Source of the DNA: Larimichthys crocea
Lineage: Eukaryota; Chordata; Actinopteri; Sciaenidae
Length of the DNA stretch: 64,000 nt
Direction: 5' to 3'
NCBI RefSeq assembly: GCF_000972845.2
Contig: NC_040018.1
Location: 19,923,868-19,987,867 of the forward strand
In this document: positions 33,810 to 46,500 of the stretch, piece after piece
How positions within the stretch are numbered: position 1 is the stretch's first letter
How the letters are laid out: each line of letters opens with the position of its first letter
Translations under genes and position numbers: made by a program
Notes under the pieces: generated by a model
What the model was told of the DNA's origin: nothing
What the model saw: only the letters and a program-made list of their open reading frames with translations
Database searches by the model: none

Positions 33810-36800
33810 GCTACACGCCGAGACAAACGACTGCTGTCGGGCAGGCTAGCCTCATAGCTCATCGCGAGACAAACGACTGCTGTCGGGCAGGCTAGCCTCA
33901 TAGCTCATCGCGTTAGCCTCGGCGGACTGTGGGAAAATTGAGTTTTGTGTTTCCTTTCTGTCACAAAACGGGCTCGACGTGAATTTAGATAACGCTTTAT
34001 GAAACTGACAGCCAACCTGTGGGATGTTTAAAATCTAATTTAGTCAGCTAACCTGTAGAAAAGTGTCAGCTTTAGCCGAGGGTGAATCCCCCGACTTTCC
34101 CTTAAACGCGTCACCAACGAGGAAGTATTCACACGTTTATTTAAAGCACGAAGAGAGATTTATGGGTCACTGGAGCATTTTATGGTCACGGTACACTTTC
34201 ATATTGATAACCTCATTGGGCTGACATAGTTTGATTAGACGTACATCGTGGGGAGAGATAGCCTCAGGCTGCTCTTATTAGTGCGTCCACAATCTTTCTG
34301 TTTGGCTTCAGACACCTTTTTAAAATTAAGCAATATCTGTTTGTTACTAGAGATGCGACGGTTCTAGACTCTAGACTCACAGTGTCAGGAAAAAAAACAC
34401 TATATTTATTTATTTATGGGTGTATGAAGTCACATTTCTATTTTCATGTTTATGACATGACGACAGCCATGATTAGTCTGCTAACTAACATCAGCTGTAG
34501 TTTGCAGCAGTTTACTGTCTGTCCATATTTTTTACTGTATATGCCTTGTGCACTAGTACTTTGTTAGAGGTTTGTTTTATTTTATTGTTTCTCAAAAATA
34601 TGTCTATAATACTCATAACATTTATGTCCAACCCTGCTTAAAGGCAATACAATTTCAACCGTGATTTAATAGTGAAATCAGTTAACCGCTGCATCGTGTT
34701 TGTGACACACACAATATCCTTGTTTGTTTTGTTTTTTTTGATAAACGAAGCATGAAACACACACCCATGTAGATGTTGACATACAGCATATATTAGCTGT
34801 ATGTCAGGCCAACTAGGAAAAGAAGATGATGATATACTTTATTAATCGCCTCCATCCACCTTCCATATTTTTTGGGTCCATGCTGGACTTGAACCGGCCA
34901 CTCTCTGGTTCCCAAGCCAAGTCTCTATGGACTGAGCTACTAATCTGCTGCTTTTTGCTCACACCTTTGGCCAGTATAGCATGTTAAAGATGTCATTTGA
35001 AAAAAGAATGAAGACTATTATTTCTTTTCTCAACAGATAAACTGCCAAGAGGCGATATTGCACATTTCAAATGGAAATACAGAGAAGGATTACTGCATTG
35101 TCCACAATCACTCCTGGACTCCACTGCCACAAAGACTTGATAATGCTGTAAGTGTTAATGTTTTGAGGGAAATCCTCTGTTGTGACTTTTGGATTTGTAT
35201 TTACAGTTAGTGATGGTGAACTTTAATACTGTGTGACTGCTTTGTTTAGTTATGACGGGAAAAGTTTCTTTCTACACTACTTGTTAAATCATTTGTTGTC
35301 TTCTCTTTTCCAGACGCAGTATCCACTGGTGAATTTGACCTCCACACTGCTGTGTAGTAAAGCAGGGATCAGTCCGGATGCGTTAACGGGCAAAGCAGTG
35401 GTGGTGATGAGGGGGGACTGTAGTTTCAGCCAGAAAGCTCTGGTTGCTCAGAGCCTTGGAGCTACGGCTTTGCTCATTGCCAGCAACAAAACAATGGTGA
35501 GATATTTATATCAGTTTTTTTTTTTTTTTTTTTTAGTTGATTAAGCACAGAGGGGTGTGAATTGACATTTTCCCCAGGACTTTAGCTTGTTTTTAATTTT
35601 AATTTAACTTCCACAGACGAACTGTTATCTTCGTCTGTGGGAGAAATAAGGAAGTGACATGTTAGTGGTAGGAAGTTGAGTATTTCCATTGAAATTTGTC
35701 TATATTTTCGGTGTGTCCCCCCCCCCCCCCCCCCATCATCATTTAAATTTTTTTTTTTTTTTACATATTTGACAATACACCATGCATCGAATTTGCCAAA
35801 GGTTAAATAAAAAATGTTTCCAAGTCTATCTAATAATAAAGGCTAATCAACTGCATTTATAAACATCTCTCTTGTTCTACTCGGCTCTTCAGGTCACTCC
35901 ATCAGCCAATGAGTCTGAGTATGCAAAGGTACACATTCCTCTTGCTCTCATGAGGTACAGGGACTTCCTGGAAGCACAGCAGGTCAGACTGAATTTTGTC
36001 TTGCTACCACCCGCTTTATCATAGTCGATTTGTTGAAGAAAGTCAAATTGGATACAAAGTTGCTCATTAAATGATGACCTGTGTGTGTCCTCAGGTGTTG
36101 GGCGAAGATATGCAAGTGAAGCTTTATGCCCCACCTCACTCAAAAATCGATCCAAGCATTGCAGTTATGCTGCTGATTGCCGTCGTCACAGTCGCCTTGG
36201 GCGGTTACTGGAGCGGGGCGTGTGAGAGGTGAGGTTTTGAAGCTGTACACACAAGGTAGAGCAGATATCAGGAGCATATATAGTTTTATTAGCATGCAGT
36301 GGAATGAAACTGATTAACCAAATTATATCAATGTGCAAATATTATATTATATAGTAAATATATTATTGCTCACTGTGTATGCACAACAACACACAACGTT
36401 ATTTTGGACTTGTTTTTAGTCATTAACTAGTGCCGCAAATGATACGTAAAAGTTAATGTTCAAGTTTATACAATGCGTTAGAGTAGTGTAGCTCCTTATG
36501 GCAGTGTGCAACAAGTGAGCGGGCAGAGAAAGTGACAGTGAAGTGGTAAAGGCGAACGGAGCAGCAATAGTACTGGATGAAAGATTAGCAGGAAGTTTGC
36601 AGGAAATGTAGTTTGTCAGTTAATAAATGCTACAGCTTCTCGAGCTAACGTTAACAGTACGTTTTTTAGCTGCTAAGTAGCGTTAGCCACATTATTTAGC
36701 TGCTTGTCATGACTACCTGTGTGTGTCGAGACAGGAAGAGGAGCGAGGAAAGGAAACGTGAAGAGAGAGGCAGGGAGAGATGCAATGTGAGGTGAGAGGA

Positions 36801-39800
36801 AAGGAGCAGGAAAAGATCTAGATAATTTTCCACACTGAATATGGTAATTTTAATAAAATTGATTAATTGACCCTCATTATTTCCACAGGTACTGTTTGTA
36901 TTTCTATAAGACTGACCTGAGAACAGGTTACAGGCAGAGCATCAGTTGTCGCTGCTGAGCTCCACTACAGAAGAGCTCTGGAGCTTTTCTACAACAAGCC
37001 CAGAAAAATCAAATGCTCATAGGCTGGATGTAGGCTGTTTTTAAAAATATTTTCTACAGATAAATGTCAAAAGCTGTAAATTGAGAAATACAAACATTTA
37101 TAATCCTGTCTATAAGGATTCCAAGGTCATTTAATTTGAAACTATTGTCACTCGCATGAATACGGGTCGACATGAGGGTCATCTTCATGGACGCGGACAC
37201 AGCAGCACTGCTGCTGAAAAAACTTCTAGGGCACAAACTTGTAACATTTTACAACACACATTAAAACTTAGGGCACTTGTACCTATAGGTCAATTTAAAA
37301 CCATGATTACTCCGCTCATTATTGTCTTTTTATACATTTTTTTTGTGTTTATTCTGTTATACTCTTGATATCATCGAAAATAAAGGCGTTCCCTCAATTA
37401 CTTACTTTTTTTTTAGATGTAAATTAAGTTTGAATGAATATCAGATTGCAATAAATTGTATTGTGTATAGCTAATCGTGCCTCATCTGTTTTTGTGGCAG
37501 GGACCGGTTGAATAATGTGGCCATGGGAGGAGCAGGAGACAACAAAGCAGACAGCGGAGAGCTATTCCTGTACTCTCCTCTCAAAGTGGTCGTCTTTGTC
37601 GCTCTAATGTGTGGGATGCTCGTACTCATGTACTACTTCTACAACGTCCTCGGTGAGTGGAGTATAAACTCTCAACTCAAAAAAAGCTCTTGGGTACTAC
37701 TAATAATATCTGGTGTCTTGTTGATGTGATCTGTGTTTTTCTTTTCCCACCCAGTCTATGTCATTATTGTTATATTCTGCCTCGCATCCGCCTCCGCACT
37801 GTTCAGCTGTCTGGATGCAGTGATGGAAAAAATTGGTTGTGGCACAATCAGGTATGAGCATCAAAAAAGATTATACACACATACATGTATATATTTCACT
37901 ATACTGGGAAAATATAAACGTGACAGATGTGTATTTATATTACCTGGTGAACAGCTTGGCATAGGTGAATGTTTTACTTCTTTTCAGACATTGTGGTCAT
38001 GTGAATCAGAGCTGTGTGTGTTGTTTCCCTCTTTTAGCTTGTCTGTCTCTGAATCACCCAGTCTGGCAGACCAGCCTCAACCACTGAAAGTCTTTGTATT
38101 TGCATGTTTGTGTCTTTTTCTAGCTTCTCCATCCGGAACTGGAACTTCTCAGTGCGGTCTCTTGTGCTGGCTGCTGTGTGCATTAGCATTGCTGTGGTCT
38201 GGGGAGTCTACAGGAATGAAGACAGGTACTGTGAGGGCACCCATGCACCGTGTGGTTCACTCTCACACTCATGGCATGTCTTCATCACTGTCACAGAGAA
38301 ATGAGAAATGATCTGCTAAATAACCACACAGCAGCAGTGGTGCTTTTAACAACAACCAGATCAGTCTCATCAGCTCTCTGCGTTAGTAAACTGTGAGCTG
38401 AACTCCAGAAAGTTGATTTTAAGTATTTTTATTCCAGTTACCATGGTACCAGGTATGAAAGACATTATTTGTTTATGGTGGCATGGTGACATGAATTTAA
38501 TTTGTGAGACATACGACTTTAGTTTCAGTTGACGCATTATCTAAATGATATATTAATAAGCTTCTCTAATACCCTCACTCACATAGTTTGTGATGTTCAG
38601 TGTGATGTTGCCAAGGGTATTGCAGCTCAGGTGTCTCAGTTAGAGGTTGCTCTTACTTCACTTGAAACTTATCCTCATTAAAACTTCTTTGTGTTATTGT
38701 TATAAACATTTTCAGACATTTTTTCTGTCTGAGTTTCTGAATGTGGAAGTAAAAAACGTGTTCTTGATTATTGCAAACTAATCTGTAAACTTCTGTAAAG
38801 TAACTGAATACATGTCTCTGCATTCATTCGTGTTGCTTTAGGCTTTTTGTTCTGATTTTTAACTTGAGCTATTTTCTTAAGCAGAGCTCTAATTAAAGTT
38901 AAAAACACATGCTAAAAGTGTTTTGTATCCTTGTAGATGGATCTGGATCTTGCAGGACCTGCTTGGCATTGCTTTCTGCCTAAACTTCATGAAGACCATC
39001 TCATTGTCTAACTTCAAGGTACCTCTCAACAGCCCCTCTCCTCTGAGAATCACACACACTCAGGATATCTTTCTTACTCCAGTTCGGACATAATGAGTAC
39101 TGTACTGTTAATAATAATAGTTTTTATTAGTATGTCACACACTGTTGCTTTGTCCAAGATCATGTGTCAAGACAGACCTCTTTATCATTGGCAATTAATA
39201 CAATTCTGATAAACTGATTTTTTTTTTTGAGTATGAGTATTTTTCCTTAATTTTGAGTATTTTCATTTTTTTTCTCTGTAATCTCGTAGATCTGTGTAAT
39301 TCTACTGAGCCTCCTGCTTGTGTACGACGTCTTCTTTGTTTTCATCACACCTTTCTTCACAAAGGTATGAGTAGGGTTTTTCTACATACTGAATTGCAAT
39401 ATTTTTCTGCCGTTCCTCAATAGTTCCTGCTTTTATGTTCAAGTGTTTTGGCAATGATTTTCAAAGGGAACACAGCTACGTACAGCTACGTAATATCATG
39501 TAATAGGAGATGTTTTTGCAGCTCTCGTGTTGCAGTGTGCTGCATGGAGGTTTTACAAATGGTAATGGAGTAACATGATATGAATGCTTTACATCTCTCT
39601 GTATGTCAACAGAATGGAGTCAGCATCATGGTGCAGGTGGCGCTGGGCCCAGATGCAACCGGAGAGAAGGTAAGTCCCTCTGCATTGCGTCTTACCTTGA
39701 AGGGGAATTCCACCAAATTGTTTGTTTTATTTGTTAAAATATCAAATTCCAGATTCATTCTTTTCATTGTTTTTCTGAATTTTAAGATTGGGAATGGGAC

Positions 39801-41814
39801 AGTCTCTCTTTTTCTCTCTATGCATGAAGCTCAAGGCATTTTAAGAAAATTATTTAGTTTCTAAGGAGACTGGAGACTCATTCTGTGATTAACACATTTG
39901 TGCATTAAATTTAAGTTTAAGCAATCCTGAAATGTTGAACACAAAGTTAAAATCCAAACTTGGTGGAATTCTCAAGTCAAGTTTGTCCTGGCTTTTCTAA
40001 CACCCTTGCTGATCTGCACTGCTTGTTGTTGATGTCCTGAAGGGAATGATAGATTGACTAACTGTGCCCTGGGGTTGGGTGGGCTCTTGTCGTAGACGCA
40101 AGGTAACATGGTGGAGGTCCCCGCTGAACCCCAGCCTCCCTCTGAGAAAGTAAGGCTTGACTTGTTACCCATCCACTGCCCTTTTCAATGCTACATTTTG
40201 AGGTGTGTGGGAAGGGATTGAGGTTGTAGATGTTTGGTCTCAGATAGACTTTCATAAGCAGAATCACAACTTTTATGCATCTCTCAGATGAATGTGATAA
40301 AAAATATAAAGACAAAAGTTTCATATTCGACTTTTCTTTGTTTTATATACACACATAGACGCACAGATGCATTCAAAATAAAAATAAAAAACATAAAACG
40401 TGACAAAGAATTCATAATACGAATGTTAATCATAAAAATGTCTTAGTCTGGTGTTGAGTAAAATGCATTTGTTGAACTAAAATGATATATGATATAGTCT
40501 TTCTGTGGTTATAAGTGTCCTTATGAAGACAAGGTACTTTTGTTTTCCTTAAATGTAATATCCTAGAAAGAAAGCACATGTAGACTCACATGATTGTTGG
40601 GTGGTACGTGCTGATGAGTCACTTTGTGTTTGTTCTACTCACGCAGAGTCAGTTTATGAACAGTGTTTTCATGCTGTTAATTGATTTGGCCTTCATGGAG
40701 TTTCAGATTTGTTTTGTTTAAAGAAAGGTCTTAGCATTTATGTTGCATTTCAATCAAACATAAATACCAAAAGTTTTTTTTTTCTCTGGTGTTAGCGGAG
40801 AGCCCAGATGATTCAGGAATGTTAAGCCACTGCAGGATACTGAAGGAGTGTTTCTCCCATGATCCCTCCTGCAGCAGAGCTTATCTTCCTGGATTTTCAG
40901 TTTTCTCTGGGAAATTCTGCTAACTACTTTAAGTGTCTTACTGTGTGAAGGTTTGCATAGTATTTTGTGGAAACAGCAGTTTGCTGTATGTTGTTACAGC
41001 ATCAAATAACATTCAGAAAGAAAGTAAAAGTTATTTTTAACCTCTGTGGCAAAGAAATGCCAGTAAGCACAAGACTGAAAATTCTGAGAACAGTATTTCT
41101 TCATTGTCGACTGACACCCTCAGTGAAAAAAACATTGGGAGGCTATATTAAATATTCTTTAATATGTTAAATAATTCAACATTGTAGACCAATTCTACAT
41201 ATTTTACATTACTGAGAGCTGCTACACCTCTCTCTTTGCTGCTGTGCATTGTGCATTGTTTTCTGCATTATATACCGGAGGTCACCTGTCAGTTTGTCAC
41301 CACAAATCAGCCCATAAATGAAAAAGAGGAAAAACTAAATGCATGATGTGTACAGAAAGAACTGAGAGTTGTCTCTCTTGACTGAATTGTTTCCTGTCTG
41401 CTGATTTGTCGCGTCACGAACTGAATCTGTGCATCAACCTCCTGACTGTCTACACGGACCAGACAGAAAGTTGAGGAGTAGGAGCTGAGACGGCAATAAG
41501 AAAATACAGCTTTTACAGATTCTAAAGCAATATACGCTTACATGTCTGCTGCAGCTTTGAGAAATTAATATGAAGCAACAAATCAGATTGAATCAGTGTA
41601 ACAAAGTTTTATTTGGCTTTGACATTATAAAATGTTTTATTTTCTCAGCTGCCAGTGGTCATGCGTGTCCCACGGTTCTCAGCCTGGGCTCAGAACTTGT
41701 GTGCAATGCAGTTCTCTATTCTGGGTTATGGAGATATCATTGTTCCAGGTGAGGTTGTTGAAGTGTGTTTACCTGAACTGTCTTTGGTAAAATATTTAGA
41801 TTACAGATGACCGT

Positions 41815-41852
<38 letters not shown>

Positions 41853-44546
41853 CAGAAATGGTAAGCTTTTGTAATGTATCTCTCTCTCTCTCACCCTCTT
41901 CATCCTCACTTAATCAGGTCTCTTGGTGGCCTACTGCAGCAGGTTTGATGTTTTGGTCAACAGCAGAAAGAAGGTCTACTTCGTCAGCTGCTGCATAGGT
42001 ACCTCACTACGTTTTCTTCATTCATGTGTTGTAATATAAAAAGGAATGTTCCTTTTTTGTTTTATTGTATTAATCCTGTAAGAATAAGTATGTCGCCATT
42101 CTTTTTCATGTTTTAAAATATGATAGATTCCCTGTGTCCATATTATCTTTGCTGCTATTTGCTGCACACACTTTAAACTCCATACCTTACATAGCATACA
42201 TCAGTGTGGAGATATTTAGTTACACATGTGCATCACAAGACCTTTAAGTAGTTTGTGTGTCAGGTTTAACTAGTCTCTCTCTCTGTGTTTGTATTTATCT
42301 TTCTCTCTCTCTCTCTCTCTCCCTGCAGCCTATCTGCTGGGAATGATACTGACATTTGCTGTGATGCTGCTGTCAGGGATGGGCCAGCCTGCCCTCCTCT
42401 ACCTGGTACCTTTCACCCTGATAACGTCCACTGTGGTGGCTGGTTGCAGGAGAGAGATGAGGCAATTCTGGGCAGGAACCACCTATGAGGTGTGAAAAAA
42501 CTATCTATAAATGCTCTGATGTTGGTTCAGGAACATGCAATGTGGAGTGCACATTCAAACACCCAGGATCCAGTGAGCCGTTCAATGTAATTTATTTTCA
42601 GTAAACAAAAGAAGATGAACATAAGGAGGTGGATGGTTTTATATAACTTAATACATCCACAATAAGAGAGATGCAAGGTGCAGCCAGTGTGTCCTTTGTT
42701 CTGCAGTGGAGGGAAAAAGAGAGAGAGGGCATGAGGTTTGGGGGCGGACTTATAAAACCTTAGGTAGCGGTGACAGAAGGTGTGGTCTTCTTGGCAGGGG
42801 GGAGTCTTGTAAATTTCAACAAGGTGAGAGGACCAGATAATTTAGTGTTTGACACTACGCACCTTTTGTATCTGTGATGTAAATTCATCCTCAAGAGATG
42901 ATTGCCCTGGTTCCTGATGTGTGAAAATGATGTGAACTCGGTTGTGACTGAGTGAATCTGTTGAAGCTTTCTTGCTTTTATGTACTGCATGCAGCACAAG
43001 TCAGGTATTTTTAAAGTGTCAAGTGATCTTAAGCAAATGTGGAATACAGTCGCTCCCAATCTTTGATGTGAAGTGTATTTTCTGGCTTTAATTACTAAGC
43101 CTTAAGTTATGTTTCAAACCCCTTTTGAATCTAACCGTCACTTCACATCAGTCAGTGCTCTGCAGTACTAAGTAAACACCACAGCATCACAACACATCAG
43201 TGCTCTTAATTCATGCTCAAACATCAGAAATCTGCTGAGTCCACTTGTAGTGTATGGACTCCAATCCAGTATGTTGTGCTTTCTTTATATAACTGAACAT
43301 ACAACAATGAGAAGACATTTCATAAATACATGGAGAACAGGAAAGGTTTGGAGTCTGCTTTTGAATTACATTCTTGTTGGAGCATCAGAGTAGAGGTACA
43401 GCAAGGACCATGAATTCACCAGAAGTAACTAAGTAGATCAGATTTAACTTGAACAGTAAGTTAGCAGTCTTAAAAGAACCACAGTAGCAGTTTTTAAGCT
43501 TGTTTACTACAAACGTATGTATCTTCCTGACAGTCATAGATAACAAGTATTGCTTGTACGGTATGAAAGTCTGTGTTTACCTGCCCAGCTGACATGAACT
43601 GGATGAAAGGCAGCCTGGAAGTTCTGAAATTAACTTCATATCTGTAGTATGATTTGAAAATGGTCTGTATTAATGTAAAAAAAAGAAGTTTGTAGTTGAA
43701 AAAAGTGCAAAAATATGTCACAATACGTCACCTAGAGGTTCTAGATAAAGTTGGATGTGTATTGATGTGTGAATATGCTGTGAGTGTGCATGGGAGAGAC
43801 AAAAAAAAAAAGAGCATGAAAGCTTTAATTCTGACCTGGCTTCATCCTTACCAGGTCTTGGACTCATCCAGGGAACCTTTGCTGCCAGGTGTGATTCCCT
43901 ACAACTTAGACCTCTGCACTGCATCTCTCATTTCATTTGACAGTGTTGCTTACTGCAGTGCCTTATCCTCTTTTTGCTCCCCTTTTTCTTTTGACATTTT
44001 AACTCCTGATTTCCAGGGTCAGTGTGATATTTAACACAACTGATGTTAACCTTTTTTTAAAATACAAAGATCTTTGAGGTCCCTGGTCTGAGCAGTACGA
44101 TGCATTAACTGACCACTAGGTGTCTCTAGTTGATTGAAAATAATCCTTTATATATGTTAGAAGAGCGTCTCTGCCACACTCCAAAGTGCTCTTGTGTTTA
44201 AGCTATGGCCCTGGAATAGCATTAACATCATCTCTTTATTTCTGCAGTTTTGTTTATCATTCTCTTTCTCCATTCACCCGCCTTTTCCAACCAAAGGGGA
44301 ATACTCCTATCACTCCATACTTCAACATGTTTGTGTTGCCCTCTGCACGCCGTTGCTTGCAGCTGACCTGTGAGAGCTGTGGCATGTGTTATCTTTTGTG
44401 TTTGTAGAATCCATTACAAGTCTTTCTCTTTCTGTCGGTGGTATTTGGTGAACCAAAACATTAAAAAAAGGAACTACTAACTTTTTGTTTCCTTTTTTTG
44501 TTTAGAGGGAAGAACTGACAACTGCGTAGAAGGAGAAAAATGCTGA
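33568..44546 (+). CDS. sppl2a: Signal peptide peptidase-like 2A, intramembrane aspartyl protease
   Basis: Sixteen coding exons close in phase: 33568-33621, 35037-35147, 35314-35496, 35893-35982, 36095-36228, 37501-37652, 37755-37851, 38124-38225, 38937-39018, 39290-39364, 39613-39669, 41649-41748, 41918-41998, 42329-42489, 43855-43888, 44506-44546. The product is 517 residues, against about 520 in human. It has a signal peptide (MDTAVRLVVLSVIFLASE), a lumenal PA domain (CSKAGISPDALTGKAVVVMRGDCSF) with sequons NHS, NLT, NKT and NES, then nine predicted membrane helices. Catalytic motifs are YD (LLLVYDVFFVFITPF), GxGD (SILGYGDIIVPG) and the PAL motif (GQPALLYLVP). WILQDLLGIAFCLN is a family signature. 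SPPL2A cleaves type II membrane stubs such as CD74 and TNF in lysosomes/late endosomes. The tail has YEVL, a YxxPhi sorting signal. The last two exons are the least certain. Confidence 0.93.
33751..33807. repeat. (TG)n microsatellite
   Basis: Pure TG tract in sppl2a intron 1. Confidence 0.97.
33820..33911. repeat. Perfect 46-bp tandem duplication
   Basis: Two identical units, 33820-33865 and 33866-33911, beginning GAGACAAACGACTGCTGTCG, just after the TG tract in sppl2a intron 1. Confidence 0.95.
34826..34950 (-). mobile_element. tRNA-derived SINE in sppl2a intron 1
   Basis: Read on the minus strand there is an A-box-like TTAGTAGCTCAGTCC (34943-34929) and, at tRNA-like spacing, a perfect B box GGTTCAAGTCC (34895-34885). 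A body and a tail ending TAATAAAGTATATCATCATC follow. The tRNA head is degenerate and continues into non-tRNA sequence, so this is a SINE and not a tRNA gene. Confidence 0.65.
35717..35762. repeat. C-run and T-run
   Basis: About 18 consecutive C at 35717-35734, followed after a short gap by a T run. A second T run lies at 35513-35534 straight after the exon ending at 35496. Lengths here may be unreliable in any assembly. Confidence 0.9.
36440..37380. mobile_element. Probable interspersed repeats in sppl2a intron 5
   Basis: The stretch from about 36500 (GAGCGGGCAGAGAAAGTGAC, GCTAACGTTAACAGTACG, GTGTGTGTCGAGACAGGAAG) resembles an abundant fish repeat. Another segment near 37150-37260 carries CATGAATACGGGTCGACATG. 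No protein domain is visible. Boundaries and classes are uncertain. Confidence 0.3.
40096..40149 (+). CDS. sppl2a: Candidate alternative (duplicated) exon of sppl2a
   Basis: A 54-nt open segment has an acceptor (cttgtcgtag/) and a good donor (GAGAAA/gtaagg), phase 0 at both ends. It encodes TQGNMVEVPAEPQPPSEK. The exon 426 bp upstream (39613-39669) is also phase 0 at both ends and encodes NGVSIMVQVALGPDATGEK. The two align as N/T..(I)MV-x-V...P....EK, and the segment resembles the MVEVA...EK loop of SPPL2 proteins. It could be spliced in addition to or instead of the upstream exon. It sits in the loop between the YD and GxGD helices. No transcript evidence is available here. Confidence 0.5.
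41819..41851. repeat. Poly-A tract
   Basis: About 33 A residues in the intron between sppl2a exons ending 41748 and starting 41918, followed by a (TC)n polypyrimidine stretch that serves the next acceptor. Confidence 0.95.
42275..42322. repeat. (TC)n tract before an sppl2a acceptor
   Basis: Pyrimidine-rich TC repeats run directly into CCCTGCAG at 42321-42328 and act as an unusually long polypyrimidine tract for the PAL-motif exon. Confidence 0.9.
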
Positions 44547-45030
44547 CTTACAAGTGTTGAAAATGGACCCACCTGCTGGATGCTTTTTTTATTTTATTTT
44601 ATTTTTATTTCACATTTTAATATAACATTTGCAAAACAAGGGAACACGCTATTGATCAACAGATCCTTAAAATACCAGGGGTTCATGTAACTGCTGTGAA
44701 TGGTGGTTAGATGACATTTAGAAGGCTAATAGATTTTGTGTAGGTAAACAGTGACATGAAGTGACTGAAAGACTTGTTTAGTGCCTGAGAGGTCTGTTGG
44801 ATACATGTTCAGAAAACTGAGAAGACTTTGCTTTGGCGATGATTGCATTCAGCAAAATGAGAACGCACTTTATAATATTTAGCTTGACGGTTGTTTCATC
44901 AGGGGTCAGGGGTTTAATTACTTGTAGCCACAATATTGATACATTTTTGATAAGTGTTTTGGGGTTTCTGTGTAACCTGTTTTTGATGTGATTTCTTTCA
45001 TTGCCTTATAATAAAATGAACAACTTCTAT
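44547..45030 (+). other. sppl2a: 3' UTR of sppl2a
   Basis: Non-coding sequence after the TGA at 44544-44546. A consensus AATAAA at 45010-45015 predicts cleavage near 45030. A further AATAAA near 45726 could serve a longer form. Confidence 0.6.
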
Positions 45031-46139
45031 TTAATGTTCTTGCACTTGTATTTCTTGCCCAGCTGAAACTCACACAGATACTTCAGTGAACATAATCCTC
45101 TTGAAGATAAACCATGTATCTCTATAGAAGACTTCTTATTGAGTGTATCATCTGAGAACAAATACATTTCTTAAAGGACTTTAAGGGCTGATTTTATGTT
45201 CTCTGAGGTAGCCAGGGGCCAGACAGCACCAAGCATGAATCAATAAGCTCTTAAAATTAATCTTGCAACAAAAGAAGATGGTACAGTGCCATCTCTAAAA
45301 GAAAAGGATGAATCTAAGTGCACTAAAAATGAAGGGCATCAGATCATCGTCTTTCCACTTGAAGTTTTGAGGTAAGATCTTATGATCTACTTTTTTTTTT
45401 ATATATATATAGAAATGTCATGTTGAATGTCAAATGATTAAAAAGCTTTTAATGATTTGAGGAGGAGCCAAATATGAAAACAGTCCAGCTGGTACTGGTA
45501 AAAAACATCCACAATCTCATCATTTTCTCAACTTGCTGTTGTGTTGTTACAACTGCATACATCATTCTGAATATCATTTTACTTATTGTACTCCAGGATA
45601 AACATGGAGAAAGAAAGACTAAACTGGCAGCTATGAAATATACTGTATATATTTTTTGCATCTCTTTGGTGTGACTCATTTATGACTGCTAACATCAGTT
45701 GACTTTGTGCCTATAAAACCCCCAAATAAAACAACCCCAATTACAACTTTTTAATAAGGTATGTGGCTTTATGGATGGTAAACGAATAATTTACTAATGC
45801 TCTATTGACCGGTTAGAAGCTATAAATAACACCTTGGTTGGCAGGTTAAAAAAATCTTGTTACATGTAGTAATTTTTGTACCACTTGTATACCGATATAT
45901 TTATGGATGCAAGAAAGTGTGTATGTCCTCCTTTGTTTGTTATTTTTGGGGGGATGCTCAGTGTACTGCTATGTTTAGATGTTTACCCATTAGTGCTGGT
46001 TATTGTACACTCTTTGAAATAAAAAGTGTTAAAAGAAATGTTGGTAAGCAATAAACGTTAGCAAATATGTAGTTACATGTTACATTAACGCACATCTTTC
46101 ATTTAAAGTCTTTTAGACGACTACGTTTTGATAAATATC

Positions 46140-46385
46140 TTGCACATTTAAAATATTCTGCAGTTTTGCACATTACCTGGCAAATACTTTGTATATTCCT
46201 GCACAAACTGCACAGCTCTTTTTATTTGAAAACATAAACATGTATTTATATTTTTTAGTACTTGATTTCTTATCATCTTTATATATTTTTTTTTTTACTT
46301 TTTACTTGTTTGTTATGCAACAGAAACACCAGGACAAATTCCTTATGTGTGAAAAACCTACTTGGCAATAAACCTGATTCTGGTT
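46140..46385 (+). mobile_element. LINE-like 3' end fragment, copy 1
   Basis: Ends in GAAACACCAGGACAAATTCC, TTATGTGTGAAAAACC and CTTGGCAATAAACCTGATTC, a 3' terminus I recall from fish non-LTR retrotransposons. It is 5'-truncated, with no reverse transcriptase here. A diverged second copy is at about 54225-54336. Confidence 0.5.
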
Positions 46386-46500
46386 AATTGATCATTAATT
46401 GGGTGTTTACATTAATTCAGTCTGTTCATAAAAGTTGTTATATAGTAAATGGGATTTGGTTGCTATCACTGGAGGGATAGGGTCTATTGGAGGGGAATAG

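Noticed and set aside
34879..34950. A tRNA gene on the minus strand
   Set aside because: A and B boxes are present, but the sequence does not close into a cloverleaf and continues into a SINE body and tail.
37733..38311. 192-codon plus-strand frame across sppl2a exons 7-8
   Set aside because: It runs through an intron; the real exons inside it (37755-37851, 38124-38225) use their own junctions and the second one is in another frame.
41807..41998. Frame beginning with a long Lys run
   Set aside because: The Lys run is the poly-A tract; the real exon starts at 41918 in a different frame.
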